64,000 nucleotides of DNA, taken from contig NZ_JBFCVL010000009.1 of the NCBI RefSeq assembly GCF_040712075.1, positions 124,001 through 188,000 on the forward strand. Reading direction: 5' to 3'. Source of the DNA: Fodinicurvata sp. EGI_FJ10296 (GTDB lineage Bacteria; Pseudomonadota; Alphaproteobacteria; DSM-16000; Inquilinaceae). Each line of letters begins with the position of its first letter. Position 1 is the stretch's first letter. The notes under the pieces are model-generated. The model searched no databases. It was not told the origin of the DNA and saw only the letters and a list, made by a program, of their open reading frames with translations. This document shows positions 9,169-18,014 of the stretch, one piece after another. The translations under genes were made by a program, and so were the position numbers.

Positions 9169-9284
9169 GCCGTTGCGCCATTCTCGTCGCCGACCCGCCC
9201 GGGCGACGGGCCGGGTTAAGGATAGGCTCGACCCCGAACAGCGTAAATACCGGTTTGGCGGACGCTGAGGTTTCGTTGTCGGAA

Positions 9285-12200
9285 TCACAGATCGATATCG
9301 GCTTCCTCGGCTTCCCCGGGTTCGTCAGGTGCGGCCGTGCGCTGGATCTCGGCAAGCTTGCGGTCGAATAGCCAGACGACGAGCGCGGGCCCCTCCTGGT
9401 CGCGGTCGACGATTGTCGCAGTCACTACGGGGCCACACCGATCGGGATCCTGCATCTGGTATGATGGAAGTCCGTTTCGGTCTTTCGGCCAGCCGAGTTC
9501 GTACCAGAATCCGGGCCGAAGCGCCCTGCTGTCGCGCTCAAGCCGCTCGATATCCGAGGGGCTCAGCCGGGGCGCGTCCCTGCTGCTGTCGCTGCTGACC
9601 GTCGACATGCCGCCACAGAAGTCACCCTGATCCTCGCCCGGGGGCAGCAGGCCCCACAACATGTAGCGATCTTCTTCATCCAGCGAGGGCGGGCCGTATT
9701 TGGATTCCAGCGATCTGCGCAGACCTGCCGGCGTCGCCTGTTCCGGCGTCAGGTCCAGCCGCCGCATGATCCCGATGATCGGCTGCGCGTCGATCCCTGC
9801 GGCATAAACTCCCACGATGGCCTCGTTGGTGTCGGGCTGCAAAAGGCCGACGGCGGTGCCGAACAGCCCCTCAGCCGGTCTTTCGGGTTCGAACAGAACC
9901 GCACCGGGCAGTCTTTCGCGGACTGTGGCGAGAAAGTCTTCAAGCGGCATGCCCAATGTCAGGCCCACCACATCGAGCGCCTGCGGCGGGGTTGCTACGG
10001 GAACCGCCCAGTCTTCCGGCTCCAGCCGGTCGAAGTACCTGACTTCGTCGGAATTCTCCCGCTGGTGGCCCGTCGCCGCGATCGGGGTTGTTGACAGCGT
10101 CACCACGCCAACGAGGCCGGCGCCGTCTCTTTCCGCCGGGGTGATGGGGGAAAAGGCCGCCGATTCGATCTCGGCGATATAGGTCGCGCTCGTGAACCGC
10201 ACGCTGGGTTGCAGCGTCGGCTGCGCCCTGATTCTCACAAGTGCGTCCGCATAGCCCGCATTGCTCAACTCGGTGATAATTCTTCGCGGTTCAGCCTGAC
10301 GGGGTACGTAGCCGCACGTAGCAGGCGTCCCGATGCTTGGCCGTCCTTGGGATATCCACACACGGTCTGGTCCGGCGCGCGGTGGCCAGTTGCCGCCGAA
10401 GCGGAGTGCCTCGTCGGGTATGGCCGCGTCTGCCATGAGGCTTGTGACATTGTCATAGGCGGCGACGCGGCGGCTACCGATCGCGTTCGAGATGATTTGC
10501 GACAATCCGTGGCATCCGGTTTCGGGATGCATGAACTGCCCGAAACCGAGCGGGATCGCGACTTGCGATGGCAGATTGGCCGCGCGGGCGCGTGTCCAGT
10601 CCCGGAAAACCGGCAGAAGGCGCGCTAATTCCGGCTCGGTCAGGGGCAGAGACGGATTATCGAAAAACCGCCCCCACTCCACCGAAACCGGAAGCTCCGC
10701 ATTCTCCGGCTCGCCTGCAAGACTGCGCTCCTTGAGCAGACGCTCCACAAGCATCCGCGTGTAGGCGGTATCGTCATGGGCCTCGGGCGCGAGACTGACC
10801 GCGAGCAGGTCGAGGCCTTCGTGGTCGAGCATCAGGACATCCGGCGGCAGGATATCCGGTGTGGTACCGTTTGCCGGGCCCAGTTCCGGCGGTGCCGCGA
10901 TCATGAACCGGTCATCGTCGGTCAGCGGCCAACCGGAGCCTGTTGTCGTGCCGAGCATGAGTTCGATCGGGGCGGATATCACCAGAACCGGCTCGTGATC
11001 ATCCTCTGCGGCCGCCACGGGGCGGACGCGCGCATGGCTTGCCAACTCCATCCCGTCCCGCGAAGCCGCGCTTTCAAGGTCGAGATAGGCCTCGAACGTG
11101 TCTCGCTCAGCCGGATCGATTCTGACGACCTCGTATCCGAAGGATTGTTCGCCAACCAGCAGGGGAGCACGGATCCCGGAAATGTCCTGGTTGTGCGCCA
11201 CCGGGTCGAACGACACGGATTTGACCGGATAGCCCCCTGCGGCCTCGTCATATGCCTCCAATTGCCACCATGCCCCGACCCAGTAGTCGTCCCGCGCAGA
11301 CGCGATCACCTCGTCCGTGAGCGACGCGTTAAGCCGGGCGCGCTGACCTTCCGGCGCGCGGGCAACCTCGCGCAGATCGCCGACGACTTCGGACACGAGG
11401 TCGCGGCCGCCGGGGAGCCGGCCCATGGCGCCAAGCAGCGACTTGCCTGTCGTGGCGTAAAGCTCTTCCGGCAAGAGATTCGGACCCGCTTCGTCTTCCG
11501 CGGCGGGTTCGACCACAACGGCAATCGGGACCGTCATTTCCGGATCGGCGAAAACCGTAACGCCGTCAATCCTTGAGATGAGGCGGACGAACCCGAGTTC
11601 TTCAGGGAGGATTGGCCCGCTTCCCCTTGCGCGGACCGCAGCGTCCGTCAGGGTATAGTCGATCGCGACGAACAGTGTTCGCGCCATCTCGGTGCGGCGC
11701 TCCAGTTGGGACAGGAGTTCGATTGCCTCGGTCTCGGACATAGGAAGAAACGCGGGGACCAGACCTTCGACCTCGCGACCGGTCAGTGGGTCCCGGGGCA
11801 TCCAGCTTCCATTCTGTCCGCGAAGCGGGAAACCCTGGAGCGTGAAATCGTAGTCGAGAAGGGTTGCCCGGGCCACATCGCGCACGGGTAGTGGCAGCAC
11901 CGGCATCCGTGCGGAAACGACCGCGCGCAATCCCGGCTGTGCGTCGGCGAGGACGGATCGGCGTTCGAGTTCATTCATGTTGTCCGGCTCGGTCAGAAAT
12001 TCGACCGGGAACAGCTCATAGGTCTCGCGTTCGGTGAGAACATGCCGTCGCATGATCTGTGCCGCCTCGGGGCTGAACGGGCGCTCTTGTCCGGCGGCGA
12101 GAATAGCCCCGAAGCCAAGTGCGGTCTCGATCGTTCGCGTCAGGGAGCCCGTGCCGAGCAGCCCTGTCGACGCGCCGACCGCCCGCCCCTGAAAGGAATT

Positions 12201-13550
12201 GACGTCCCATTCGGGCACATAGCGGCCCGCACTGATTCCGCCGCCGAAAACCGAAACCATGCCCTCGGGGCCCGTCGGCCCCGGCCCGCCGGACGGGATG
12301 GCGCTGTCCTCAGCGCCGGACCAGCTGGCCAGTATTCGATCCGGCTCGGGCACGAATTGCCCGTCGACACGGCGTTCGGTCCGCCTTGCGAGTGTGGCGG
12401 ATTCGATCTGCCCATCTGCCGAAATCCCGCGAAGAGCGCCGCCCCGCACATCGGCGATGGGGTTCGACATCGTCAGCAGGACACGGACGACCAGCCTGTC
12501 CCTGACGGCGTTTCCGCGCTCCAGGTCCGGCCTTGAAAACTGGTCAGGCAACGGAAGGAAGAACGGACGGCTGCTCATCCATCGGAAATTGGCGCCCATG
12601 CGGTTCCAGTTCAGATTGATCGCAGTCAGCGCATGCACGCCGTCAATTTTTGTGCCCACGGTCGATAGCACCAGTCCGCGACCCTCAGACGAATACAGCG
12701 AAGCGGGAAACTCCAGCGCGATCCGCGACGGTGCCGGCAGGTCTCGGTAATGGTCCGATATCGCCCTCAAAAATGCTTCATATTCGGGGCCGCTACCGGG
12801 CCTTTCCGGCGCCTGCGGCGCGTCAGGCGCAAAGTCGATCTGCCACGAGTTCCAATGGTAGCGCTGACTTGAAGCAAGTTCCGGAAACTGGCCGAGCGCC
12901 CACCCGAAAAGCGCCGCCTGCACGGCCTCATTCCCTTCCACCACCGCCGTAGCATTCTCATTTCCGACCGTCACGTCCGTGCCCGTGTTATTTCCAACCG
13001 TCACGTCCGTGCCCGTGTTATTTCCAACCGTCACGTCCGTGCCCGTGTTATTTCCAACCGTCACGTCCGTGACGGGGGCCTGAACCGCGCCGCCCGGCAA
13101 TTGCGGCTGCGCTTCCGTCAAAAGTTGCGGTGGCTGGTCCCGTGGTGACTGCTGATCTGAGGCTATGGAGATGCGCAGCGATGTCGCGCGCCCAGAGGTC
13201 CCGAAAACCTCCACGAGGATGGGTATTTCCCGCTCACCAAGAATGGCCCGCACCGCCGCAGGATCGGCAGAACCGTTCGCAAGCAGCCCCGCCAGTTGCG
13301 CGCGATCCTGTGGTGTGGCGAAGGTCCGGTCTTGTGTGTCTCCCGATTGCCGGATGCCGAACCGGTGAAAATTTGCCCGGTCCTGTGTCAGGATCTGCGC
13401 CGGCTCGCCAAGAGCCACCCCCGAAGAATTGAAACGGTCCTGCTGTCCGATAACAGCTACGTAGCTGTCAAGAAGGTCCTGTGCCGCCACCGGAGAAGAG
13501 ATGGCAACAGCCAGACAGAGAATGCCGAAAAATCTGTAGGTGATTGCCAT
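9285..13550 (-). CDS. Unrecognised 1421-residue exported protein with DVTVGNNTGT repeats
   Basis: A very long protein with a clear signal peptide (MAITYRFFGILCLAVAISS, cleavage probably after PVAAQ). ATG 13550 is chosen because GAGGA lies 7 bp before it; an ATG 6 bp further up is too close to that site. A linker near residues 160-197 carries the ten-residue unit DVTVGNNTGT in tandem. The rest is proline-, glutamate- and arginine-rich with many short beta-like stretches, no transmembrane segment after the signal, and few cysteines. A C-terminal block (GLTLGMPLEDFLATVRERLPG ... ESKYGPPS) looks like a separate small module. I recognise no catalytic motif. It starts 23 bp after the M15 peptidase gene, so both are likely one transcript and both products exported. 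Confidence 0.8.
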   Translation of the reverse strand: MAITYRFFGILCLAVAISSPVAAQDLLDSYVAVIGQQDRFNSSGVALGEPAQILTQDRANFHRFGIRQSGDTQDRTFATPQDRAQLAGLLANGSADPAAVRAILGEREIPILVEVFGTSGRATSLRISIASDQQSPRDQPPQLLTEAQPQLPGGAVQAPVTDVTVGNNTGTDVTVGNNTGTDVTVGNNTGTDVTVGNENATAVVEGNEAVQAALFGWALGQFPELASSQRYHWNSWQIDFAPDAPQAPERPGSGPEYEAFLRAISDHYRDLPAPSRIALEFPASLYSSEGRGLVLSTVGTKIDGVHALTAINLNWNRMGANFRWMSSRPFFLPLPDQFSRPDLERGNAVRDRLVVRVLLTMSNPIADVRGGALRGISADGQIESATLARRTERRVDGQFVPEPDRILASWSGAEDSAIPSGGPGPTGPEGMVSVFGGGISAGRYVPEWDVNSFQGRAVGASTGLLGTGSLTRTIETALGFGAILAAGQERPFSPEAAQIMRRHVLTERETYELFPVEFLTEPDNMNELERRSVLADAQPGLRAVVSARMPVLPLPVRDVARATLLDYDFTLQGFPLRGQNGSWMPRDPLTGREVEGLVPAFLPMSETEAIELLSQLERRTEMARTLFVAIDYTLTDAAVRARGSGPILPEELGFVRLISRIDGVTVFADPEMTVPIAVVVEPAAEDEAGPNLLPEELYATTGKSLLGAMGRLPGGRDLVSEVVGDLREVARAPEGQRARLNASLTDEVIASARDDYWVGAWWQLEAYDEAAGGYPVKSVSFDPVAHNQDISGIRAPLLVGEQSFGYEVVRIDPAERDTFEAYLDLESAASRDGMELASHARVRPVAAAEDDHEPVLVISAPIELMLGTTTGSGWPLTDDDRFMIAAPPELGPANGTTPDILPPDVLMLDHEGLDLLAVSLAPEAHDDTAYTRMLVERLLKERSLAGEPENAELPVSVEWGRFFDNPSLPLTEPELARLLPVFRDWTRARAANLPSQVAIPLGFGQFMHPETGCHGLSQIISNAIGSRRVAAYDNVTSLMADAAIPDEALRFGGNWPPRAGPDRVWISQGRPSIGTPATCGYVPRQAEPRRIITELSNAGYADALVRIRAQPTLQPSVRFTSATYIAEIESAAFSPITPAERDGAGLVGVVTLSTTPIAATGHQRENSDEVRYFDRLEPEDWAVPVATPPQALDVVGLTLGMPLEDFLATVRERLPGAVLFEPERPAEGLFGTAVGLLQPDTNEAIVGVYAAGIDAQPIIGIMRRLDLTPEQATPAGLRRSLESKYGPPSLDEEDRYMLWGLLPPGEDQGDFCGGMSTVSSDSSRDAPRLSPSDIERLERDSRALRPGFWYELGWPKDRNGLPSYQMQDPDRCGPVVTATIVDRDQEGPALVVWLFDRKLAEIQRTAAPDEPGEAEEADIDL
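12961..13072. repeat. 30-bp coding tandem repeat
   Basis: Three full 30-bp units and a 22-bp partial unit, almost identical apart from one base in the first, run in frame inside the giant exported protein and encode the DVTVGNNTGT units. The near identity of the copies points to recent slippage expansion; copy number may differ between strains. Confidence 0.95.
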
Positions 13551-13573
13551 GTTCATTTCCTCTTGGGCGACAG

Positions 13574-14440
13574 TCAATCACGATCTAGGTTAGTAACAAT
13601 TCGGCTATATAGAATCAGTTCAGGTCGATACTCGAAATGCATTCCGTCGAAATGGTGCCATTTCCCGCCCCAGATAAATCCGTAACGCTCCATCGTCCTG
13701 ACCAGTGCCTGGGGAATTTCATTGTTGTAAGTGGGAACGGCTCCTTGCCTCGCGCCCGTCCATTGCCAGTACTTGCCGATGTCGGCATTGACGTCTATGG
13801 CGATTCCGAAGCTGTGGGTGCTTAGCCTTGATGTCCCGCTTATCACGCGCCAGTTGAACCCGCCTCCGGCGCCCCGGAACACGGCGCGGTAATCTTCGCC
13901 CGATGCCGCCAATTCCGCGAGCGCCGCCCTGAATTGGCAGGAGACGTTTCTTTTTCGGGTAACCTGGAAGGGCCGATCGGATAAAGCGGGTTCGAGCACG
14001 TCGTCCAGACTTGCGCGCGCAGCGTTCTCGTCGGCGAAATAGAGAGCATTGAAGAACGGTCCGTTGCGCAGACGACCCGGATCGAAAAATGGTTCTTCGC
14101 GAAGCGACAGATCGAAGTCCAGGGGGTAGCGATATTTGAATTGCTCGCGGATTGTCGGATCGCGCAGCGCCGCATCGGCAGGGATATCGCGAATTTCGCC
14201 TAAATCGAACCAATTCTGCCCGTCGAATGAGACTGCCGTGCCGCCGGGCGATACAACGATGTCTGTATAGGCAAGCCGCAGTGCGTCAAGCTCCGCCACT
14301 TCGCTTTCCCGCGGCGTTTCGATGGCGAGATAATCCGTTACCTGGCACGCTTCAGCTTGCAGGCTGGCGAAGCAGACAAGTGTTATTGTTTGCAGAAATA
14401 AGTTGGTATTTGTCAGAGACGGCATGAAGAGATTGTCCAT
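13574..14440 (-). CDS. Exported M15-family peptidase (VanY-like D-Ala-D-Ala carboxypeptidase fold)
   Basis: The 288-residue protein carries a signal-peptide-like N-terminus (hydrophobic stretch LFLQTITLVCFASLQAEA) and the zinc-ligand motifs of M15 peptidases near the C-terminus: STHSFGIAIDVN (SxHxxGxAxD) and KWHHFDGMHFEYRPE (final His ligand and catalytic acid). Such enzymes cut peptidoglycan stem peptides or similar D-amino-acid bonds. The N-terminal 130 residues do not resemble the minimal catalytic domain. Two starts are possible, ATG 14440 or ATG 14425; neither has a strong ribosome site. It lies just upstream of the giant exported protein gene and directly after an AT-rich stretch, suggesting a shared, perhaps acquired, unit. 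Confidence 0.82.
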   Translation of the reverse strand: MDNLFMPSLTNTNLFLQTITLVCFASLQAEACQVTDYLAIETPRESEVAELDALRLAYTDIVVSPGGTAVSFDGQNWFDLGEIRDIPADAALRDPTIREQFKYRYPLDFDLSLREEPFFDPGRLRNGPFFNALYFADENAARASLDDVLEPALSDRPFQVTRKRNVSCQFRAALAELAASGEDYRAVFRGAGGGFNWRVISGTSRLSTHSFGIAIDVNADIGKYWQWTGARQGAVPTYNNEIPQALVRTMERYGFIWGGKWHHFDGMHFEYRPELILYSRIVTNLDRD

Positions 14441-14706
14441 TCTAATTTTCGCGGGCCATCAATTGAAAATTAAGGACAGAAAACTAACAATATTTTCATA
14501 AATATGCGAATTTTAGTGCGGAAATAGAGATTCTTACTATATATCTAAAGTTATTATGCTGGCCCGAATGATCGATAATCAATTGATAATATGGGCAAAA
14601 AATATACCCCATTTGGATATGGGTGATGGGACGGTTGCCGCATTTTTTGATTGCCGGGATGCGATCGCCGATGTCGGCGGCGTCCCGATTATGTCAGGAA
14701 CTGCCG
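14441..14706. other. AT-rich intergenic stretch
   Basis: This 266-bp gap, especially 14450-14650, is visibly much richer in A and T than its surroundings. It must hold the promoter of the M15 peptidase gene, although I cannot fix -35 and -10 boxes. ATCAATTGA occurs twice (14458 and 14578). Composition suggests a boundary of acquired DNA or an H-NS-like target, but no mobile element is visible. Confidence 0.6.
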
Positions 14707-15882
14707 TCAGGGCGGCGCTTCATCGTCGGGATAAAGCAGTATCGCGGTCCGGTGTCGGCGGAAATCGGTGGCCTGAATGCGCCAGGTTTCCAGGACCTCG
14801 TCGGGATCGGCGCCGTGCAGGAGAATCCGGCGCGCGTCGTCGCCACCGCTGAGCCGCTCAAGGAACGCCGAGGCCGTGACGTCGTCCGGCGCCAGCCGGG
14901 CGATCGCCGCGAAAAGCCTGACGACGAGCGCAATCGGATCGGCCCGCCGCCGATCGGCGATGTGCAGCGCGATGCCGCCGCACAGGACACCCTGATGTTT
15001 GAAGAACGCCGGACGAAACGTGATCGGCCAATGATCGATGCCAACGAGAGGCGTTTGCGCAAGTTTGTCGTTCAGCGCCTCGCCGGACAGAAATGGCGCT
15101 CCGACGGTCAGAAACGGGCGCGTGGTGCCGCGCCCCTCGCTGATATTCGTGCCTTCGAAAAGGACGGTCCCGGCATACCCGAACGCCGTTTCACTGGTCG
15201 GCAGGCCGGGCGAGGGCGGCATCCAGATGGCGTCGGCGGGGCACGGATTGCCCTGCCAGTCGCAGCGTATTACGGTCGGTGGCGCATAGTCGCGCTCGCG
15301 GGCATCGCGCATGGCCATTTCGCCCATGGTCAGGCCGTGGCGTAGCGGGACGTTCATCGGCGCGACAAAGGCGGTTCGTTCATCGGCGAGGCCCGGCCCG
15401 GCGGCTGTTCGGCCAAGTGGGTTGGGGCGGTCGAGGACGATCGCCGGTACGCCTGCTTCCGCGGCGGCGGCCGCGACACCAAGCATGGTTGCAGAAAAGG
15501 TATAGGCCCGGCATCCGGCATCGGGCAGATCGATCACGACCGCATCCAGATCGGCCAGATGCCGCTGCTCCGGGCGGCGGCGGGGGCCATAGAGGGATAT
15601 GACAGGCACGCCGTCATCACCGGCGCTGTCGCCGCCCGATTCGCCGGGATCGAGCGTTCCTTCCAGCCCGTGTTCCGGCGAGAACAATCGCGCCACGGTC
15701 GCCCCGGCCTCTGCCAGCACCGTGTCGGTGCGGCGCCCGAGCGCCGGCCGCTTTCCGGGTCCTGTGCCGGAGCCTTCGAGGCTGCGCGAAGCTGCGGTCG
15801 TCACGACCCCGATCCGGCGACCGGTGACGAGATCGCCCCAGGCGTCGGGCCGGTCCAGCGCGGCATGGGCCCAGTCCGCCAT
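14707..15882 (-). CDS. namZ: NamZ-like exo-beta-N-acetylmuramidase (DUF1343)
   Basis: A 391-residue DUF1343 protein with the family blocks RLFSPEHGLEG, DLPDAGCRAYTF, LDRPNPLG, PMNVPLRHGLTMGEMA, WMPPSPGLPTSETA and FEGTNISEGRGTTRPF. The founding member, Bacillus subtilis NamZ (YbbC), removes MurNAc from the non-reducing end of peptidoglycan fragments. ATG 15882 follows a good ribosome site (GGGAGAGG). No signal peptide is seen at this or the longer start, so it may act in the cytoplasm on imported fragments, unlike the exported Bacillus enzyme. It is divergent from murQ by 167 bp, giving a compact recycling locus. Confidence 0.85.
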   Translation of the reverse strand: MADWAHAALDRPDAWGDLVTGRRIGVVTTAASRSLEGSGTGPGKRPALGRRTDTVLAEAGATVARLFSPEHGLEGTLDPGESGGDSAGDDGVPVISLYGPRRRPEQRHLADLDAVVIDLPDAGCRAYTFSATMLGVAAAAAEAGVPAIVLDRPNPLGRTAAGPGLADERTAFVAPMNVPLRHGLTMGEMAMRDARERDYAPPTVIRCDWQGNPCPADAIWMPPSPGLPTSETAFGYAGTVLFEGTNISEGRGTTRPFLTVGAPFLSGEALNDKLAQTPLVGIDHWPITFRPAFFKHQGVLCGGIALHIADRRRADPIALVVRLFAAIARLAPDDVTASAFLERLSGGDDARRILLHGADPDEVLETWRIQATDFRRHRTAILLYPDDEAPP

Positions 15883-16049
15883 AATGCCTCTCCCAATCCA
15901 GATCCCTGCAACCGTCTGCTGTGCAGCAAAAACGATAGACCGCATTGCGGGGATACGTAAACACGTTGCGCGCGGTGGCGAACTGCGCTTCCCTCTGGGC
16001 TTGCAACCGGGTTCTACCCCGAATCTCTTCCGCGACAGGACGTTACACC

Positions 16050-16955
16050 ATGGCCGATATCAGAACCGAAAGGCAAAGTCGGCGCGCTGCCGGCCTCGAT
16101 ACCTGGCCGGCGGAGGATGTGGTCGAGGCATTACTCGACGGTCAGCTGGCCGCCGCGGCCGCGGCTCATGGCACCGCCGCGGCCATGACGGCTGCGGTCG
16201 AGACCGTCGCGGCGCGCCTGGCCGAAGGGGGGCGTCTTGCCTATGTCGGCGCGGGCACCTCCGGCCGATTGGCGGTGCTGGACGGGGTCGAGTTGGTGCC
16301 CACATTCGGCTGGCCGCGCGACCGGCTGGTTTATCTGCTGGCGGGCGGCGACCGGGCGATGTTCAACGCCGTCGAGGGGGCCGAGGACGACGCGGAAGAC
16401 GGCCGTGTCCGGGTCGGTGCGGCCGGTCTCGGCCCGGCGGATGTGCTGGTCGGGGTTGCGGCGTCGGGGCATACGCCGTTCACCGTCGCCGCCGTCGCGG
16501 CAGGGCGCGAAGCCGGCGTGCTGACCGTGGGGATCTGCAGCGATGCCGCCAGTCCGCTCGCGGCCGCGGCCGACCATCCGATCGTTGTCGACAGCGGGGC
16601 GGAACTGATCGCCGGCTCGACGCGGATGCGCGCCGGTACCGCGCAGAAGGCGCTGCTGAACACACTCAGCACGGGGGTCATGATCCGGCTCGGCCATGTT
16701 CATGACGGCTATATGATTGCGGTACAGCCGACCAACCGAAAGCTGCGGGTGCGGGCCGCCGGCATCATTGCGGAAATCGCCGGTTGCGATCACGCCGCCG
16801 CTGAGGCGGCGCTGGCGGCGGCCGGCGGATCGGTCGCCGCAGGCGTGCTGATTGCGGCGGGTGCCGAGCCGGACCGCGCGCGGCGTCTGCTTGACGATGC
16901 CGGCGGGCATCTACGCCCAGCCCTTGCCCGTCTGAAAGGCCGGGAGCAGTGCTGA
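16050..16955 (+). CDS. murQ: N-acetylmuramic acid 6-phosphate etherase
   Basis: A 301-residue SIS-domain lyase that splits MurNAc-6-phosphate into GlcNAc-6-phosphate and D-lactate in the cytoplasm. Family signatures include LAYVGAGTSGRLAVLDGVELVPTFG, the acidic EGAEDDAEDG segment holding the catalytic glutamate, VGVAASGHTPFT, and the strongly conserved GAELIAGSTRMRAGTAQK with LNTLSTGVMIRLG. ATG 16050 gives the usual N-terminus (TERQSRRAAGLD). Its 3' end overlaps the convergent serine hydrolase gene by 45 bp. AnmK and perhaps the BadF-type kinase supply its substrate. Confidence 0.95.
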   Translation: MADIRTERQSRRAAGLDTWPAEDVVEALLDGQLAAAAAAHGTAAAMTAAVETVAARLAEGGRLAYVGAGTSGRLAVLDGVELVPTFGWPRDRLVYLLAGGDRAMFNAVEGAEDDAEDGRVRVGAAGLGPADVLVGVAASGHTPFTVAAVAAGREAGVLTVGICSDAASPLAAAADHPIVVDSGAELIAGSTRMRAGTAQKALLNTLSTGVMIRLGHVHDGYMIAVQPTNRKLRVRAAGIIAEIAGCDHAAAEAALAAAGGSVAAGVLIAAGAEPDRARRLLDDAGGHLRPALARLKGREQC

Positions 16956-17972
16956 TTGGCCGATCAGGGCGGCCAGCCGGTTGGCCACTGCCCGGCGCAG
17001 CGGCATGATGCCGGTGTCCCTGTGCCGCGTTGGGTGTACGCGATTGGTCAGCAGCGTCCAGGCATAGCCACGGTCGAAATCGATCCATAGCCCCGTGCCG
17101 GTGAAGCCGTTATGGCCCAGCGTGCCGGTGCTGCACAGGCTGCCGCCGGTCCAGAGCGGATAGGGTCGTTCCCATCCCAGCGCCCGCCGGTCGGTCTGGG
17201 GCGTCCGCATGGCGGCGAGCGCGGCGGGGTTCATACCCGTGCCGTCCATCATGCCGAGGGCGAAGGCCAGAACGCCGTCGACCGTGCCGAACAGCCCGGC
17301 ATGGCCGGCCGCCCCGCCCAATGCCCAGGCATTCTCGTCGTGAACCTCGCCCTGCAGGGTGCGGCCGCGCCAGTTGCAGACCTCGCTCGCGGCCGTCTCT
17401 GCGGCGGGCGGCGAGAATGTCAGCCCCGGTCCAACCGGCAGCGACCGGAACAGCCCGCCGGTCAAGCGTTCAATCATCAGACCCAGCAGGATATAGCCAA
17501 TATCGCTATAGGCCGGCGCGCCGGGCGACCAGTCGTGCTGCAGTATGGCCTGGCGCAAGGTTGCCCCGGCCGCCCAGGTATAGAGCGGTTCGACCGGCGC
17601 CAGGCCGGATTGGTGGGTCAGCAGCGCCCGCACAGTCAGCGCCCGAACCGGCGCGTCCGGACGGGTCTGGTTGAGTGTCGGCAAATGGCGGGCGATGGGG
17701 TCGTCCAGGTCGATCCGGCCCTCTGAGACCAGCCGTAACACGGCAGGCACGGTGACCATGACCTTGGTCAGACTGGCGAGATCGAACCATGTCGCGGTGC
17801 TGACGGCGGTGGCGCTGGTATCGATGGTATGGCGCCCGAAGCTGACGCTGGCGGACGTGCCGTCGCGCGTGATTATGCCCAGCGTGCCGCCGGGAATGCG
17901 GCCCTGATCAACCGCATCGCGAAGGGGGGCCGCCGCGTCGGCGGCGATCTCGGCGCAGGACGGCGTCGTCAT
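16911..17972 (-). CDS. Serine hydrolase of the beta-lactamase/AmpH (AmiE-like) family
   Basis: The 353-residue protein has class C beta-lactamase-type motifs: SLTK at about residue 67 (SxxK nucleophile), YSD (YxN position) at about 154, and a third-box equivalent GHNGFTGTG. No signal peptide is apparent, so a cytoplasmic place is likely. In Bacillus subtilis a similar protein (AmiE/YbbE) is encoded with namZ and murQ and acts in muropeptide recovery; the same gene company here supports stem-peptide or muropeptide trimming. It follows anmK by 42 bp on the same strand and converges on murQ with a 45-bp overlap. Confidence 0.85.
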   Translation of the reverse strand: MTTPSCAEIAADAAAPLRDAVDQGRIPGGTLGIITRDGTSASVSFGRHTIDTSATAVSTATWFDLASLTKVMVTVPAVLRLVSEGRIDLDDPIARHLPTLNQTRPDAPVRALTVRALLTHQSGLAPVEPLYTWAAGATLRQAILQHDWSPGAPAYSDIGYILLGLMIERLTGGLFRSLPVGPGLTFSPPAAETAASEVCNWRGRTLQGEVHDENAWALGGAAGHAGLFGTVDGVLAFALGMMDGTGMNPAALAAMRTPQTDRRALGWERPYPLWTGGSLCSTGTLGHNGFTGTGLWIDFDRGYAWTLLTNRVHPTRHRDTGIMPLRRAVANRLAALIGQSALLPAFQTGKGWA

Positions 17973-18014
17973 CGTGCCCTGCCGATCATGCCCCCGCCCT
18001 TCATGACCGGCCCA

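Noticed and set aside
12961-13072. Regular repeats considered as a CRISPR array
   Set aside because: The units are directly adjacent with no spacers and are in frame within a protein gene.
14556-14852. Short plus-strand frame starting in the AT-rich gap
   Set aside because: The first 45 codons look protein-like, but there is no ribosome site and the frame runs antisense into namZ.
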